DNA of 64,000 nucleotides, from NCBI RefSeq assembly GCF_016093275.1, contig NZ_JAEDAK010000013.1, forward strand, positions 1 through 64,000, written 5' to 3'. A model generated the notes under the pieces. The model made no database searches. It saw nothing but the letters and a program-made list of their open reading frames with translations, and was not told the origin of the DNA. The stretch comes from Inhella proteolytica (lineage in GTDB: Bacteria > Pseudomonadota > Gammaproteobacteria > Burkholderiales > Burkholderiaceae_C). Shown here piece after piece: positions 17,483-27,604 of this stretch. The translations under genes were made by a program, and so were the position numbers. Position 1 is the first letter of the stretch; the number at the start of each line of letters is the position of its first letter.

Positions 17483-18661
17483 ATGACCTTCAAGCTGCCC
17501 GTTCTCCTTGCTGCGCTGAGCGCCGCGCTCCTGATTGCCGGATGCCAGAAGTCATCCGACGCCACCAACAAGCCCGCACCCAAGCCGCCTGAGGTGGGTG
17601 TGGTGACGGTGACGGCGCAGGACGCCCCGCTGGAGCTGGCACTGCCCGGGCGGCTGAGTGCGGGCCAGGTGGCGGAGATTCGCCCGCAGGTCAGCGGCAT
17701 CGTGCAGCGCCGCTTGTTCACCGAAGGCTCGATGGTCAGGGCCGGCCAGCCGCTCTACCAGATCGATGCGGCCAGCTTCGAGGCCGAGCGCGCCCGTGCG
17801 GCCGCCGCTCTGCAGAAGGCCGAGGCCCAGGCCGCCAATGCCAAGGCACGCGCGGCGCGCGACGCCGAGCTGCTGCAGTCCGGCATCGTCACCCGCCAGG
17901 CCGGCGACGACAGCGCCGCCGCGCTGCGCCAGGCCGAGGCCGAGGTGGCGGTGGCGCGTGCCGCCTTGGAGGCCGCGCGCATCCAGCTGGCGCGCACCCG
18001 CATCGAGGCGCCCATCAGCGGCCGCGTGGATCTTTCCACCGTCACCCCCGGCGCGCTGGTGACGGCCAACCAGACCCAGGCCCTGACCACCGTGCAGCAG
18101 CTCGACCCCATGCAGGTGGACATCGTGCAAAGCAGCGCCGAGCTGCTGGCGCTGCGCCGCCAGCTCGAAGGCCGCAGCGGCAGCAATCAGCTGCAGATCG
18201 TGCTGGAGGATGGCACGGTCTACCCGCTGCCGGGCCAGCTGCAGGTCAGCGGCGTGGCGGTGGACCGCGGCACCGGCGCCGTGACCCTGCGTGCCAGCGT
18301 GCCCAACCCCAAGGGCCAGCTGCTGCCCGGCATGGTGGTGACGGCCAAGCTGCTGGCCGGCATCGATGCCGGCGCCATCCTGGTGCCGCAGCAGGGCGTC
18401 AGCCGCTCGCCCACCGGCGAGGCCACGGCCCTGGTGGTGGGGGCCGACAACAAGGCCGAGCGCCGCCGCCTGAAGCTGGAACGCGCCGTGGGCAACCAGT
18501 GGCTGGTGACGGCAGGCCTGAAGGTGGGCGACAAGCTCATCGTCGAGGGCCTGCAGCGCGCCCGCCCGAACCAGCCGGTGACGCCGGTGCCGGCCGGCTC
18601 GGCGCCGAAGAAGAGGGGCGAGGGCAAGCCCGCGGCCGCCGCCTCTGCGCCGAAGGCCTAA
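17483..18661 (+). CDS. RND efflux periplasmic adaptor lipoprotein (AcrA/MexA type)
   Basis: 392 residues with a lipoprotein signal (LLIAGC, Cys21), a lipoyl half-motif, an alpha-helical hairpin rich in Ala/Glu/Arg (about residues 95-165) and the conserved TRIEAPISGRV segment. It would bridge the pump to an outer-membrane channel. The pump gene follows after four bases. No TolC-type channel gene is present in this cluster, so the complex must use one encoded elsewhere. Confidence 0.93.
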   Translation: MTFKLPVLLAALSAALLIAGCQKSSDATNKPAPKPPEVGVVTVTAQDAPLELALPGRLSAGQVAEIRPQVSGIVQRRLFTEGSMVRAGQPLYQIDAASFEAERARAAAALQKAEAQAANAKARAARDAELLQSGIVTRQAGDDSAAALRQAEAEVAVARAALEAARIQLARTRIEAPISGRVDLSTVTPGALVTANQTQALTTVQQLDPMQVDIVQSSAELLALRRQLEGRSGSNQLQIVLEDGTVYPLPGQLQVSGVAVDRGTGAVTLRASVPNPKGQLLPGMVVTAKLLAGIDAGAILVPQQGVSRSPTGEATALVVGADNKAERRRLKLERAVGNQWLVTAGLKVGDKLIVEGLQRARPNQPVTPVPAGSAPKKRGEGKPAAAASAPKA

Positions 18662-18665
18662 GCAG

Positions 18666-21600
18666 ATGGCCAGCTTCTTCATCGACCGACCCATCTTTGC
18701 CTGGGTCATCGCCATCGTCATCATGCTGTTCGGCCTGGGGGCGATTCACAAACTGGCGCTGGAGCGCTACCCGGACATCGCGCCCACGCGCGTGTCCATC
18801 AACACCAGCTACCCCGGCGCCTCGGCCCAGGCGATCGAGGATTCGGTGACCCAGGTCATCGAGCAGAGTCTGAAGGGCATCGACGGCCTGCTGTCGATCG
18901 AATCCACCAGCAGCGCCACCGGCAATGCCAACACCAACCTGACCTTTGTGGCCGGCACCAACCCTGACACCGCGCAGGTGCAGGTGCAGAACAAGGTGGC
19001 CTCGGTCATCAGCCGGCTGCCGCAGGCGGTGCAATCGCAGGGCGTGCGCGTCACCAAATCGGGCGTGGATTTCCTGATGGTGGCCATGCTGACCAGCGAC
19101 GACCCCGCGGTAACGTCCAGCGACCTGGGCGACTACCTCAACAGCACCCTGGTGGACATCATCAGCCGCGTCGAGGGCGTGGGCGATGTCAACGTCTTCG
19201 GCTCCGGCTATGCGATGCGCATCTGGCTGGACCCGACCAAGCTGCAGCGCTACGGCCTGGTGCCGGGCGACATCCGCACCGCCTTGCTGCAGCAGAACAC
19301 CGAGGTCTCGGCCGGCCAGATCGGCGCGCTGCCGGCGCCCGAAGGCCAGCGGCTCACGGCCATCATCACCGCGCGCTCCAAACTCACCACGGCCGAGCAG
19401 TTCCGCGACATCGTGCTGCGCGTGCAGGCCGACGGCTCGGCCCTGCGCCTGGGCGATGTGGCCCGCGTGGAACTGGGCCGCGACAGCTACACCACCAATG
19501 TGCGCTCTAGCGGCGTCACGGCGGCCGGCATGGCCATCTTCCCGGCCAGCGGCGCCAATGCCCTGGCCACGGGCGATGCCGTGAAGGCCAAGCTCAAGGA
19601 GCTGGAGCCCTTCTTCCCGCCCGGCATGAAGGCCACGGTCACCTTCGACACCACGCCCTTCATCCGCGTGTCGATCGAGGGCGTGGTCGAGACCCTGGTG
19701 GAGGCCATGCTGCTGGTGGTCTTCATCATGTACCTGTTCATGCAGAACCTGCGCGCCACCCTGGTGCCGGCGATCGCCGTGCCGGTCGTGCTGCTGGGCA
19801 CCTTCGGCGTGCTCTCGCTGGCGGGTTACTCGATCAACTCGCTCACCATGTTCGGCCTGGTGCTGGCCATCGGCCTGCTGGTGGACGACGCCATCGTGGT
19901 GGTCGAGAACGTCGAGCGCCTGATGCGCGAGGAGGGCCTGTCGCCCAAGGAGGCGACGCGGCGCAGCATGCGCGAGATCACCGGGGCGCTGGTCGGCATC
20001 GCCGTGGTGCTCAGCGCCGTGTTCATCCCGATGGCCTTCTTCGGCGGCTCCACCGGCATCATCTACCGGCAGTTCAGCATCACCGTGGTCAGCGCCATGG
20101 TGCTCTCGGTGCTGGTGGCCATGAGCCTGTCGCCCGCGCTGTGCGCCACCGTGCTGCAGCCGGTGAAGAAGGGTGAGCATGCCGCCCACACCGGCCCGCT
20201 GGCCAAGCCGCTGGACTGGTTCTTCGGCGGCTTCAACCGCCGCTTCGATGCCTTCACCGAGCGCTATGTGCGCCAGGTGCGCTGGCTCACGGCGCGCGGC
20301 GTGCGCAGCTTCGTGGTCTATGGCCTGGTGATTGCCGGCATGGCCTGGATGTACAAGAGCCTGCCGACCTCCTTCCTGCCCGACGAGGACCAGGGCGGCC
20401 TGCAGATCCAGGTGCGCATGGCGCCCGGCTCCACCAACGAGCGCCTGGAAGCCGTGATGCAGCAGCTGGAGGCCTATCTGGCCGACCAGAAGGAAGTGCT
20501 GTTCTACAACGTGGTGCGCGGCGCCGGCGGCGACCAGGGCTCGGGCCAGGGCTTCATCCGCCTGCGGGACTGGAAGGAGCGCAAGCGGCCCGAACAGAGT
20601 GCCGCGCAGCTCGCCGAGCGCTTCACGCGCGAGCTGGGGCGACGCATCCGCGATGCCAATGTTTTCATCGTCATGCCGCCCACCGTGCGTGGCCTGGGCG
20701 GCAGCGCCGGCATCCAGCTCTTCCTGCAAGATCTGGGCGGCCTGGGGCAGGAGCAGCTGATCGCCGCGCGTGAGCAGCTGATCGAGCTGGCCAATGCCCG
20801 CCCCGAGCTGGCGCGCACCCGCACCAACAGCCTCACGGAAACGCCGCAGCTGCAGATCAGCATCGACGACCACAAGGCCGGCGTGCTGGGGGTCTCCACC
20901 CAGGTCATCAATGACACCATGTCGATCGCCCTGGGCGGCGCCTATGTGAACGACTTCATCGACCGCGGCCGCGTCAAGCGCGTGCTGCTGCAGGGCGAGG
21001 CCGCCTACCGCGCCGACCCCGAAGCGCTGCGCCACTGGTACGTGCGCAACGGCAGCGGCCAGATGGTCTCCTTCGCCGCCTTTGCCAGCAGTCGCTGGGT
21101 CAGCGGGCCGCGCCAGCTGGTGCGCTACAACGGCAGCTCGGCCTACGAGATCCAGGCCGATGTGCCACCCGGCGTGAGCTCCGGCGCGGCCATGAAGGCG
21201 ATGGAAGAGGTGCTGCGCGAGCTGCCGCCGGGCATCGGCTACGAGTGGTCGGGCCGCAGCTACCAGGAACGCCTGAGCGGCGACCAGGCGCCGCTGCTCT
21301 ACGCCGTCTCGGTGCTGTTCATCTTTCTTTGCCTGGCAGCGCTGTACGAGAGCTGGTCGGTGCCCTTCAGCGTGATGCTGGTGGTGCCGCTGGGCATCTT
21401 CGGCGCGCTGGCGGCCAGCCATCTGGGCGGGCAGCTGAACGATGTGTTCTTCCAGGTCGGCCTGCTCACCACCGTGGGCCTGTCGGCCAAGAACGCCATC
21501 CTGATCGTCGAGTTCGCCCAGACCCTGGTGAGCCAGGGCATGGGCCTGCTGGAGGCCACGCTGAAGGCGAGCCGGCAGCGCCTGCGCCCGATCCTGATGA

Positions 21601-21818
21601 CCTCGATGGCCTTCATGATGGGTGTGCTGCCCCTGGCCCTGGCCAGCGGCGCGGGTTCGGGCTCGCAGCGCGCCATCGGCGTGGGCGTGCTCGGCGGCAT
21701 GGCAAGCGCCACCGTGCTGGGCATCTTCTTCGTGCCGCTGTTCTATCTGTGGGTACGCCAGCGCTTCAGCCGCGCAGTGGCCAAGCCGGCGGCGGCGGCC
21801 GCCACCGTCAGTGACTGA
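18666..21818 (+). CDS. RND multidrug efflux pump, HAE-1 family (AcrB/MexB type)
   Basis: A 1,050-residue inner-membrane proton antiporter. It starts ASFFIDRPIFAWVIAIVIML as in AcrB. The proton-relay Asp pair is in GLLVDDAIVVVENVERLM (helix 4), and the second half carries GLSAKNAILIVEF. The sequence is complete with 12 expected membrane helices and two large periplasmic loops. It exports hydrophobic and amphiphilic compounds with the upstream adaptor. Its 3' end overlaps the convergent universal-stress gene by 11 bases. Confidence 0.95.
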   Translation: MASFFIDRPIFAWVIAIVIMLFGLGAIHKLALERYPDIAPTRVSINTSYPGASAQAIEDSVTQVIEQSLKGIDGLLSIESTSSATGNANTNLTFVAGTNPDTAQVQVQNKVASVISRLPQAVQSQGVRVTKSGVDFLMVAMLTSDDPAVTSSDLGDYLNSTLVDIISRVEGVGDVNVFGSGYAMRIWLDPTKLQRYGLVPGDIRTALLQQNTEVSAGQIGALPAPEGQRLTAIITARSKLTTAEQFRDIVLRVQADGSALRLGDVARVELGRDSYTTNVRSSGVTAAGMAIFPASGANALATGDAVKAKLKELEPFFPPGMKATVTFDTTPFIRVSIEGVVETLVEAMLLVVFIMYLFMQNLRATLVPAIAVPVVLLGTFGVLSLAGYSINSLTMFGLVLAIGLLVDDAIVVVENVERLMREEGLSPKEATRRSMREITGALVGIAVVLSAVFIPMAFFGGSTGIIYRQFSITVVSAMVLSVLVAMSLSPALCATVLQPVKKGEHAAHTGPLAKPLDWFFGGFNRRFDAFTERYVRQVRWLTARGVRSFVVYGLVIAGMAWMYKSLPTSFLPDEDQGGLQIQVRMAPGSTNERLEAVMQQLEAYLADQKEVLFYNVVRGAGGDQGSGQGFIRLRDWKERKRPEQSAAQLAERFTRELGRRIRDANVFIVMPPTVRGLGGSAGIQLFLQDLGGLGQEQLIAAREQLIELANARPELARTRTNSLTETPQLQISIDDHKAGVLGVSTQVINDTMSIALGGAYVNDFIDRGRVKRVLLQGEAAYRADPEALRHWYVRNGSGQMVSFAAFASSRWVSGPRQLVRYNGSSAYEIQADVPPGVSSGAAMKAMEEVLRELPPGIGYEWSGRSYQERLSGDQAPLLYAVSVLFIFLCLAALYESWSVPFSVMLVVPLGIFGALAASHLGGQLNDVFFQVGLLTTVGLSAKNAILIVEFAQTLVSQGMGLLEATLKASRQRLRPILMTSMAFMMGVLPLALASGAGSGSQRAIGVGVLGGMASATVLGIFFVPLFYLWVRQRFSRAVAKPAAAAATVSD

Positions 21819-22662
21819 AGAGCACCGGCACCGTCATGCTCTGCAGCAGCTCGCGCGTCACACCGCCCAGCACCAGCTCCCAGGCGCGCGGGTGGCCGTA
21901 GGCGCCGCAGACGATCAGGTCGGCACCGCTGTCGGCCGCGCGTGAGAGCAGGGCCTCGGCCACCGAGGCATCCGGGCTCCAGGCGCGCGCCAGGCGCTCG
22001 CCCAGACTGGGCTGGCGCGCCAGCGGCAGCAGGCGTGGCTGCAGCGGCACGCCGTGGCGGCGCAGATGCGCCTGCACGGCGCTCCAGGCCAGAGGTTCTT
22101 CGGCATCCAGCGCCAGCTGCTCCACCTGGCGCGCCGCGCGCAGCCAGGGCAGGGCGTCGTTCATGGCGCGTGCGCTTTCGCGCGTGCCCGACCAGGCCAG
22201 CAGCACCGTTTGCCCCAGCGTGGGCGCGGCGCCGATGAAGGGCACCAGCAGCACCGGGCAGCTGGCCTGCACCAGGATGCGCGCCATCGCCTCCAGGCTC
22301 AGGCCGCGGCCGGGTTCGGGCTGGCTGAGAACCAGCAGGTCGGTGGCGCGGCTGGCTTCGATCAGGTGGTCCACCGCCTCATCGGCCCGGTGCACCAGCT
22401 CGGCCTGCACGCCGCCACACTGCGCCTCCAGCTGCGCCTGCGCCTGGGTCTTGAGCGTCTGCATCTGCTCCGTCACCAGCTGGGTGGCCAGGGCCGCGGC
22501 CTCGGGGCTGAGGTAGGCCCCGGAGGCCACCGACTCCACCACCGCGCGCAGGCTCAGCCCCGCGCCATGCTGGCGGGCCAGGGCGGCCGCCACGCCCAGC
22601 GCATGCTGGCTGGCCGGGCTGGCGTCGCCGAAATGCACCACGATCTGACGAATGCTGTCCAT
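21808..22662 (-). CDS. universal stress protein, tandem UspA domains
   Basis: 284 residues with two UspA-type domains. The first starts IRQIVVHFGDASPASQHAL. The second ends with GADLIVCGAYGHPRAWELVL and GGVTRELLQSMTVPVLFSH, the nucleotide-binding signature region. The ATG at 22662 is preferred over 22692 because GGGAG lies seven bases before it. It is probably a cytoplasmic stress protein; partners are unknown. Confidence 0.88.
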   Translation of the reverse strand: MDSIRQIVVHFGDASPASQHALGVAAALARQHGAGLSLRAVVESVASGAYLSPEAAALATQLVTEQMQTLKTQAQAQLEAQCGGVQAELVHRADEAVDHLIEASRATDLLVLSQPEPGRGLSLEAMARILVQASCPVLLVPFIGAAPTLGQTVLLAWSGTRESARAMNDALPWLRAARQVEQLALDAEEPLAWSAVQAHLRRHGVPLQPRLLPLARQPSLGERLARAWSPDASVAEALLSRAADSGADLIVCGAYGHPRAWELVLGGVTRELLQSMTVPVLFSH

Positions 22663-22727
22663 GCGAGGCTCCCGAAGAGTGGATGGGTCCATCCTAGACT
22701 CGGCCGCCCTGACTTCGGATGCTGCCC

Positions 22728-23639
22728 ATGAGCCTGAGCCCCGCCAGCCTGCAAGCCCTGGCCGATGACACGGCCTTCTGCGACGCCCTGCTGGCGCGCT
22801 CGCAGCACCTGCGCGAGCAGCTCGATGCCCGCATGGAGCAGGTGCTGGTGGATCAGCTGGACGGCCTGGCGGCGGCCTTCAAGCCCAGCCAGGTCGAGGT
22901 GGAGGTGGACGAGGCCACGCGCGCACGCCTCTTTGAGATCGTGGCGCGGCAATGGGCCCATGTGGGCGAGCAGATGCCGCACTTTTCCGTGCTCTCGCAC
23001 GAGGACTGGCGCCCCGAGCAGCTGACTGCCGAGCGCCTGGCGGACTTCTATGAGACCGGCCGCGGCGAACTGGTGCTGCTGCGGCGCCTGCTCTCGCAGG
23101 TCGGCCTGGGCCTGCCCTGCAAGGCGCGCTGCGTGGAGCTGGGCTGCGGCGTGGGCCGGGTCACGGTGCACCTGGCGCCGCAGTTCGGCGAGGTCGAGGG
23201 CCTGGATGTCTCACCCGGCAATCTGGCCGAGTGCGAGCGCGCCCTGGCGGCGCGCGACATTCGCAACGTGCGTCTGACGCGTCTGCAGGCACCGCCCGAC
23301 ATCCAGCAGCTGGCGCCCTACGACCTGCTGTTCTCGCGCATGGTGCTGCAGCACAACCCGCCGCCCATCCAGCACTACCTGCTGCGCGAGCTGCTGGCGC
23401 GGCTGCGCCCTGGGGGCATCGTGGTGTTCCAGCTGGTCACGGGCGGCCCAAGCTACGGCTACCTGGCGGCGCAGCACCTGCAGAAGCACGCCACCACCGA
23501 CTTCGAGATCCACGCCCTGCCCATGCCGGCTGCGCTGGCGCTGCTGCGCGCCAGCGGCTGCGCGCTGCTGGATGTGTTCCGCGACACCGCGGGCGGCTTC
23601 AACGTCTCCTCCTACACCTTCCTGGCGCAGAAGCTCTGA
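22728..23639 (+). CDS. class I SAM-dependent methyltransferase
   Basis: About 303 residues. The SAM-binding motif I is VELGCGVGRVTVHLA, followed by an acidic residue in VEGLDVSPGN. Later come LLFSRMVLQHNPPP and RPGGIVVFQLVTGG, the usual post-motif order. An ATG at 22719 is an alternative start; 22728 has a GGATG at better spacing. The N-terminal 100 residues are helical and unassigned. The substrate is unknown and the genes on either side point the other way. Confidence 0.8.
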   Translation: MSLSPASLQALADDTAFCDALLARSQHLREQLDARMEQVLVDQLDGLAAAFKPSQVEVEVDEATRARLFEIVARQWAHVGEQMPHFSVLSHEDWRPEQLTAERLADFYETGRGELVLLRRLLSQVGLGLPCKARCVELGCGVGRVTVHLAPQFGEVEGLDVSPGNLAECERALAARDIRNVRLTRLQAPPDIQQLAPYDLLFSRMVLQHNPPPIQHYLLRELLARLRPGGIVVFQLVTGGPSYGYLAAQHLQKHATTDFEIHALPMPAALALLRASGCALLDVFRDTAGGFNVSSYTFLAQKL

Positions 23640-23646
23640 AGCGGCC

Positions 23647-25329
23647 TCAGGGCTGCTGGCCCGGCGGCGCCTGCTCCACACGGTTGCGGCCGCCCTGCTT
23701 GGCGGCGTAGAGCGCCTCATCGGCCGCCTGCAGGGCGGCGGCCACGCTGGCATGCATCTGGGCGCCGTAGCACAGGCCCAGGCTCAGCGTCACTTTCACG
23801 GGTGGGCCTTCGCTGTCTTCCACCGCCTGACGCAGGCGCTCGGCGAGCTGGCGTGCGCCTTCCTGTGGGGTCTCGGGCATCAGAACCAGGAACTCCTCGC
23901 CACCGAAGCGGGCCAGGAAATCGGTGCGCCGCACGGCCGCGGCCAGCACCCGGGCCACGCGTTGCAGCACCTCGTCGCCCCCCGCGTGGCCATAGCGGTC
24001 GTTGACGGACTTGAAGCGGTCGATGTCAATCAAACCCAGCGCCAGGGCCTGGCCGTTGCGGCGGTGGCGCTGGAACTCCATTTCCAGGCGCGCATCTGCC
24101 GCCCGGCGGTTGGGCAGGCCGGTCAGCGCGTCGTTCAGCGCCATGGCGCTGAGTACGGCATTGGCCTGGCTCAGCTCGGCATGGGCCTGCTCCAGCTCGG
24201 CGGTGCGCAGTTGCACGCGCTGTTCCAGCTCGGCCTCGCGCCCCAGCAAGGCCTGCTGCATGCCGCGCAGCGCGCTGCTGAGCTGCTCCACCTCCAAAGA
24301 GTGGTGTTCCTCGGGGATCTGCACGCCCTGCTGGCCCGCTTCCACGCGGCGGGCCGCTTCGGCCATGCGTTGCAGCGGCCGGCTGAAGCGCCCGGCCAGC
24401 CAACCCGCCAGCAGCAGGCCGAGCAGCGCGGCCAGCGCGCCCGCCAGCAGGGCCTGCCGGCGCGCCTGTTCGGCGCCCTGCGCGGCGCGCGCCAGGGGCT
24501 GGCGGGTCACTACCGTCCAGCCCAGATCGCCGGTGATCTCGCGTGCGGGCACCGGGGTAGAGGCACTGAGGTAGCGCTTGCCGTCCGACCACCGCCAGAC
24601 CTGGGCCAAGCCGCGCGGCAACGGACGCGGAGGTGCCTCGTCCGCAGTGGCATCGCGCGGGCGATGGATGACCTTCCCGGCGCGGTCCAGCACAAAAACC
24701 CGCACGCCTTGCTGGTACAGGGCATCGCTGCGGAGGCTGTTGATGACTTCGGTCGCCCAGTCCCAGCTTGCATGGACGCCCAGCACTGCGATCGTGCCCC
24801 CCGCAGGATCTCGAATTGGCGCTGCGAAATCCAAGAAGCGAAGCGGTTCGCCTGTGGCGGACGGCGCCAGCAGCGTCGTCAACATCTTGGCAGCGTGTAC
24901 ATCCCCGGTAAAAGGCTGGCTCAGTGCGGCCTGGAACCAGGGACGGCTGGCCACGTTTTGTCCGACCAGCAACCCGCCGCTCGCCGCCAGGACCTGGCCT
25001 TGATGGTCGGCCAATCCGATCCAGGAATAGTGTGTTCGGCTGCGCTGAAGGCGATCCAGCGCGGGCTGCCAATGCTGCGGGGTCAGACCGGCGCCCGGCG
25101 GGGGGTCGTCGGCCAGCAACTCAATCTCCCGCTGCCGCTCATGCAGGCCCTCGGAAAACACCACGGCCGTGCTGGTGGCCAGGGTTTGGAGGGTGGTGCC
25201 CTGGTCGCGTAGCGCCTGCTCGGCCAGCCCTTCAGCCAGCCACAAACTGAGGCCACCCGCCACCAGACCGACAAGACCACCAAACAGAAGCGCAACCTGA
25301 GTGCGCAGCGTGAACTTGGGATTCAGCAT
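23647..25329 (-). CDS. membrane diguanylate cyclase with extracytoplasmic sensor
   Basis: 560 residues. An N-terminal helix (~12-32), a periplasmic Cache-like sensor (~35-280), a second helix (~290-310) and a HAMP domain precede a GGDEF domain. The active-site motif is GGEEF (476-480), and the RRTD just before it has the form of the inhibitory I-site (RxxD), so cyclic-di-GMP synthesis with product inhibition is likely. It begins 38 bases after phoB ends, on the same strand, in the place normally taken by phoR. It may share phoB transcripts. Confidence 0.88.
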   Translation of the reverse strand: MLNPKFTLRTQVALLFGGLVGLVAGGLSLWLAEGLAEQALRDQGTTLQTLATSTAVVFSEGLHERQREIELLADDPPPGAGLTPQHWQPALDRLQRSRTHYSWIGLADHQGQVLAASGGLLVGQNVASRPWFQAALSQPFTGDVHAAKMLTTLLAPSATGEPLRFLDFAAPIRDPAGGTIAVLGVHASWDWATEVINSLRSDALYQQGVRVFVLDRAGKVIHRPRDATADEAPPRPLPRGLAQVWRWSDGKRYLSASTPVPAREITGDLGWTVVTRQPLARAAQGAEQARRQALLAGALAALLGLLLAGWLAGRFSRPLQRMAEAARRVEAGQQGVQIPEEHHSLEVEQLSSALRGMQQALLGREAELEQRVQLRTAELEQAHAELSQANAVLSAMALNDALTGLPNRRAADARLEMEFQRHRRNGQALALGLIDIDRFKSVNDRYGHAGGDEVLQRVARVLAAAVRRTDFLARFGGEEFLVLMPETPQEGARQLAERLRQAVEDSEGPPVKVTLSLGLCYGAQMHASVAAALQAADEALYAAKQGGRNRVEQAPPGQQP

Positions 25330-25367
25330 GACCGGCAGCTTAGAGCCAGGCCGCCGAATGGCGAAAG

Positions 25368-26063
25368 TCAGGCGTTGGCCACTTGTCGTGTCAATCGGTA
25401 ACCGGCGCCGCGCACGGTTTCGATCAGCTGGGCGCAGCCGGCCGGGTGCAGGGCATCGCGCAGGCGCTTGATGTGCACGTCCACCGTGCGTTCCTCGATG
25501 AACACATGGTCGCCCCAGACCTTGTCAAGCAGCTGTGCACGGCTGTGCACGCGCTCCGGGTGCGTCATCAGGTAGCGCAGCAGCCGGAACTCGGTGGGGC
25601 CGAGCTGCACTTCGGCACTGCCGCTGAACACGCGGCGTGCGCTCGGGTCCAGCTTCAGCGGGCCGATTTCTACCGGCGCCTCCAGCGCCTCGGGCACCTT
25701 GCGGCGCAGCAGGGCGCGGATGCGCGCCATCAGCTCGGCGGGCGAGAAGGGCTTGCTGAGGTAGTCGTCCGCGCCGGCGTCCAGGCCCTGGACCTTGTCG
25801 CTCTCCTGGGCGCGGGCGGTGAGCATGATGATGGGCAGATGCTTGGTGCGCGCCTCGGCGCGCCAGCGCCGCGGCAGCACCACGCCGGGCTCGCCCGGCA
25901 GCATCCAGTCCAGCACCACCAGATCGGGCAGCTGCTCCAGCAGGGCCTGCTGGGCCGCCGCCGAGGAGTCGGCCACCCGCACCTCGTGGCCCTCGTGGCG
26001 CAGGTGCAGGGCGATGAGCTCGGCGATGGCCGGCTCGTCTTCAACAACCAGGATGCGTCCCAT
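25368..26063 (-). CDS. phoB: phosphate regulon response regulator PhoB
   Basis: 231 residues: receiver domain (VVEDEPAIAELI, phospho-Asp in VVLDWMLPGEPG, Lys in LSKPFSPAEL) and a winged-helix domain (LGPTEFRLLRYLMTHPERVH ... VDVHIKRLRDAL ... ETVRGAGYRL), which is characteristic PhoB sequence. It follows pstSCAB-phoU in order. Pho-box-like sites occur at several promoters in the window. No phoR is visible downstream. Confidence 0.95.
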   Translation of the reverse strand: MGRILVVEDEPAIAELIALHLRHEGHEVRVADSSAAAQQALLEQLPDLVVLDWMLPGEPGVVLPRRWRAEARTKHLPIIMLTARAQESDKVQGLDAGADDYLSKPFSPAELMARIRALLRRKVPEALEAPVEIGPLKLDPSARRVFSGSAEVQLGPTEFRLLRYLMTHPERVHSRAQLLDKVWGDHVFIEERTVDVHIKRLRDALHPAGCAQLIETVRGAGYRLTRQVANA

Positions 26064-26080
26064 GCTTGCGGAGGTCCTGC

Positions 26081-26785
26081 TCAGGACACCGCCGAGGCCA
26101 GGCCCTCGGGCGGGGTGTGGCGCACGTCGGTGCCCTTGGCGATGTAGATCACCTGCTCGGCCAGGTTCTTGGCGTGGTCGCCCACCCGCTCCAGGGCCTT
26201 GGCCACGAACACCAGGTCGATCGAGGCGGTGATGGTGCGCGGGTCTTCCATCATGTAGGTGATGAGCTTGCGCAGCAGGCCGTCGAACTCGGCGTCGATT
26301 TCGTTGTCCTGCTTGATGACTTCCATCGCCAGGTTCACGTCCAGGCGGGCGAAGGCATCCAGCGCGCGGCGCAACGAGGTGGTAGCCAGCTTGGCCTCCA
26401 GCGTCATCTGCGTGGTCGGGAACAGGCGGCCGTGCATGCCGGTGGCGATCAGGCGTTGCACCGTACGGGCGATGCGGGCGGCTTCGTCCCCCACGCGCTC
26501 CAGATTGCCGATGGTCTTGGAGACGCCGATCAGCAAGCGCAGGTCGCGCGCGGTGGGCTGGCGGCGCGCAATGATGGAGCTGAGGTCGCGGTCGATCTCC
26601 AGCTCGAACTGGTTGACGCGCTGCTCGGCCTTGATGACCTCGCCGGCGCGTTCCTCGCTCAGATTGGCCAGCGCGTCGACGGCCTGGGCCACCTGCTGCT
26701 CGACCAGGCCGCCCATCTCCAGCACGCGGGTGGAGATGGCGCTGAGTTCGGCGTCGAACTGGGTGGAGAGGTGTTTGTCGTTCAT
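26081..26785 (-). CDS. phoU: phosphate signalling protein PhoU
   Basis: 234 residues, two PhoU helical repeats with the metal-binding-type acidic motifs (ERVGDEAARIARTV and ERVGDHAKNLAEQV). It links the Pst transporter to PhoR/PhoB signalling and restrains the regulon when phosphate is ample. It lies between pstB and phoB in one leftward operon. Confidence 0.95.
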   Translation of the reverse strand: MNDKHLSTQFDAELSAISTRVLEMGGLVEQQVAQAVDALANLSEERAGEVIKAEQRVNQFELEIDRDLSSIIARRQPTARDLRLLIGVSKTIGNLERVGDEAARIARTVQRLIATGMHGRLFPTTQMTLEAKLATTSLRRALDAFARLDVNLAMEVIKQDNEIDAEFDGLLRKLITYMMEDPRTITASIDLVFVAKALERVGDHAKNLAEQVIYIAKGTDVRHTPPEGLASAVS

Positions 26786-26802
26786 CGATTTGCTCCCTCG
26801 GA

Positions 26803-27597
<795 letters not shown>

Positions 27598-27604
27598 AGT
27601 CAGT

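Noticed and set aside
18537-21422. 961-codon open frame opposite the RND pump
   Set aside because: Composition is typical of antisense high-GC DNA and it lies fully over a complete AcrB-type gene.
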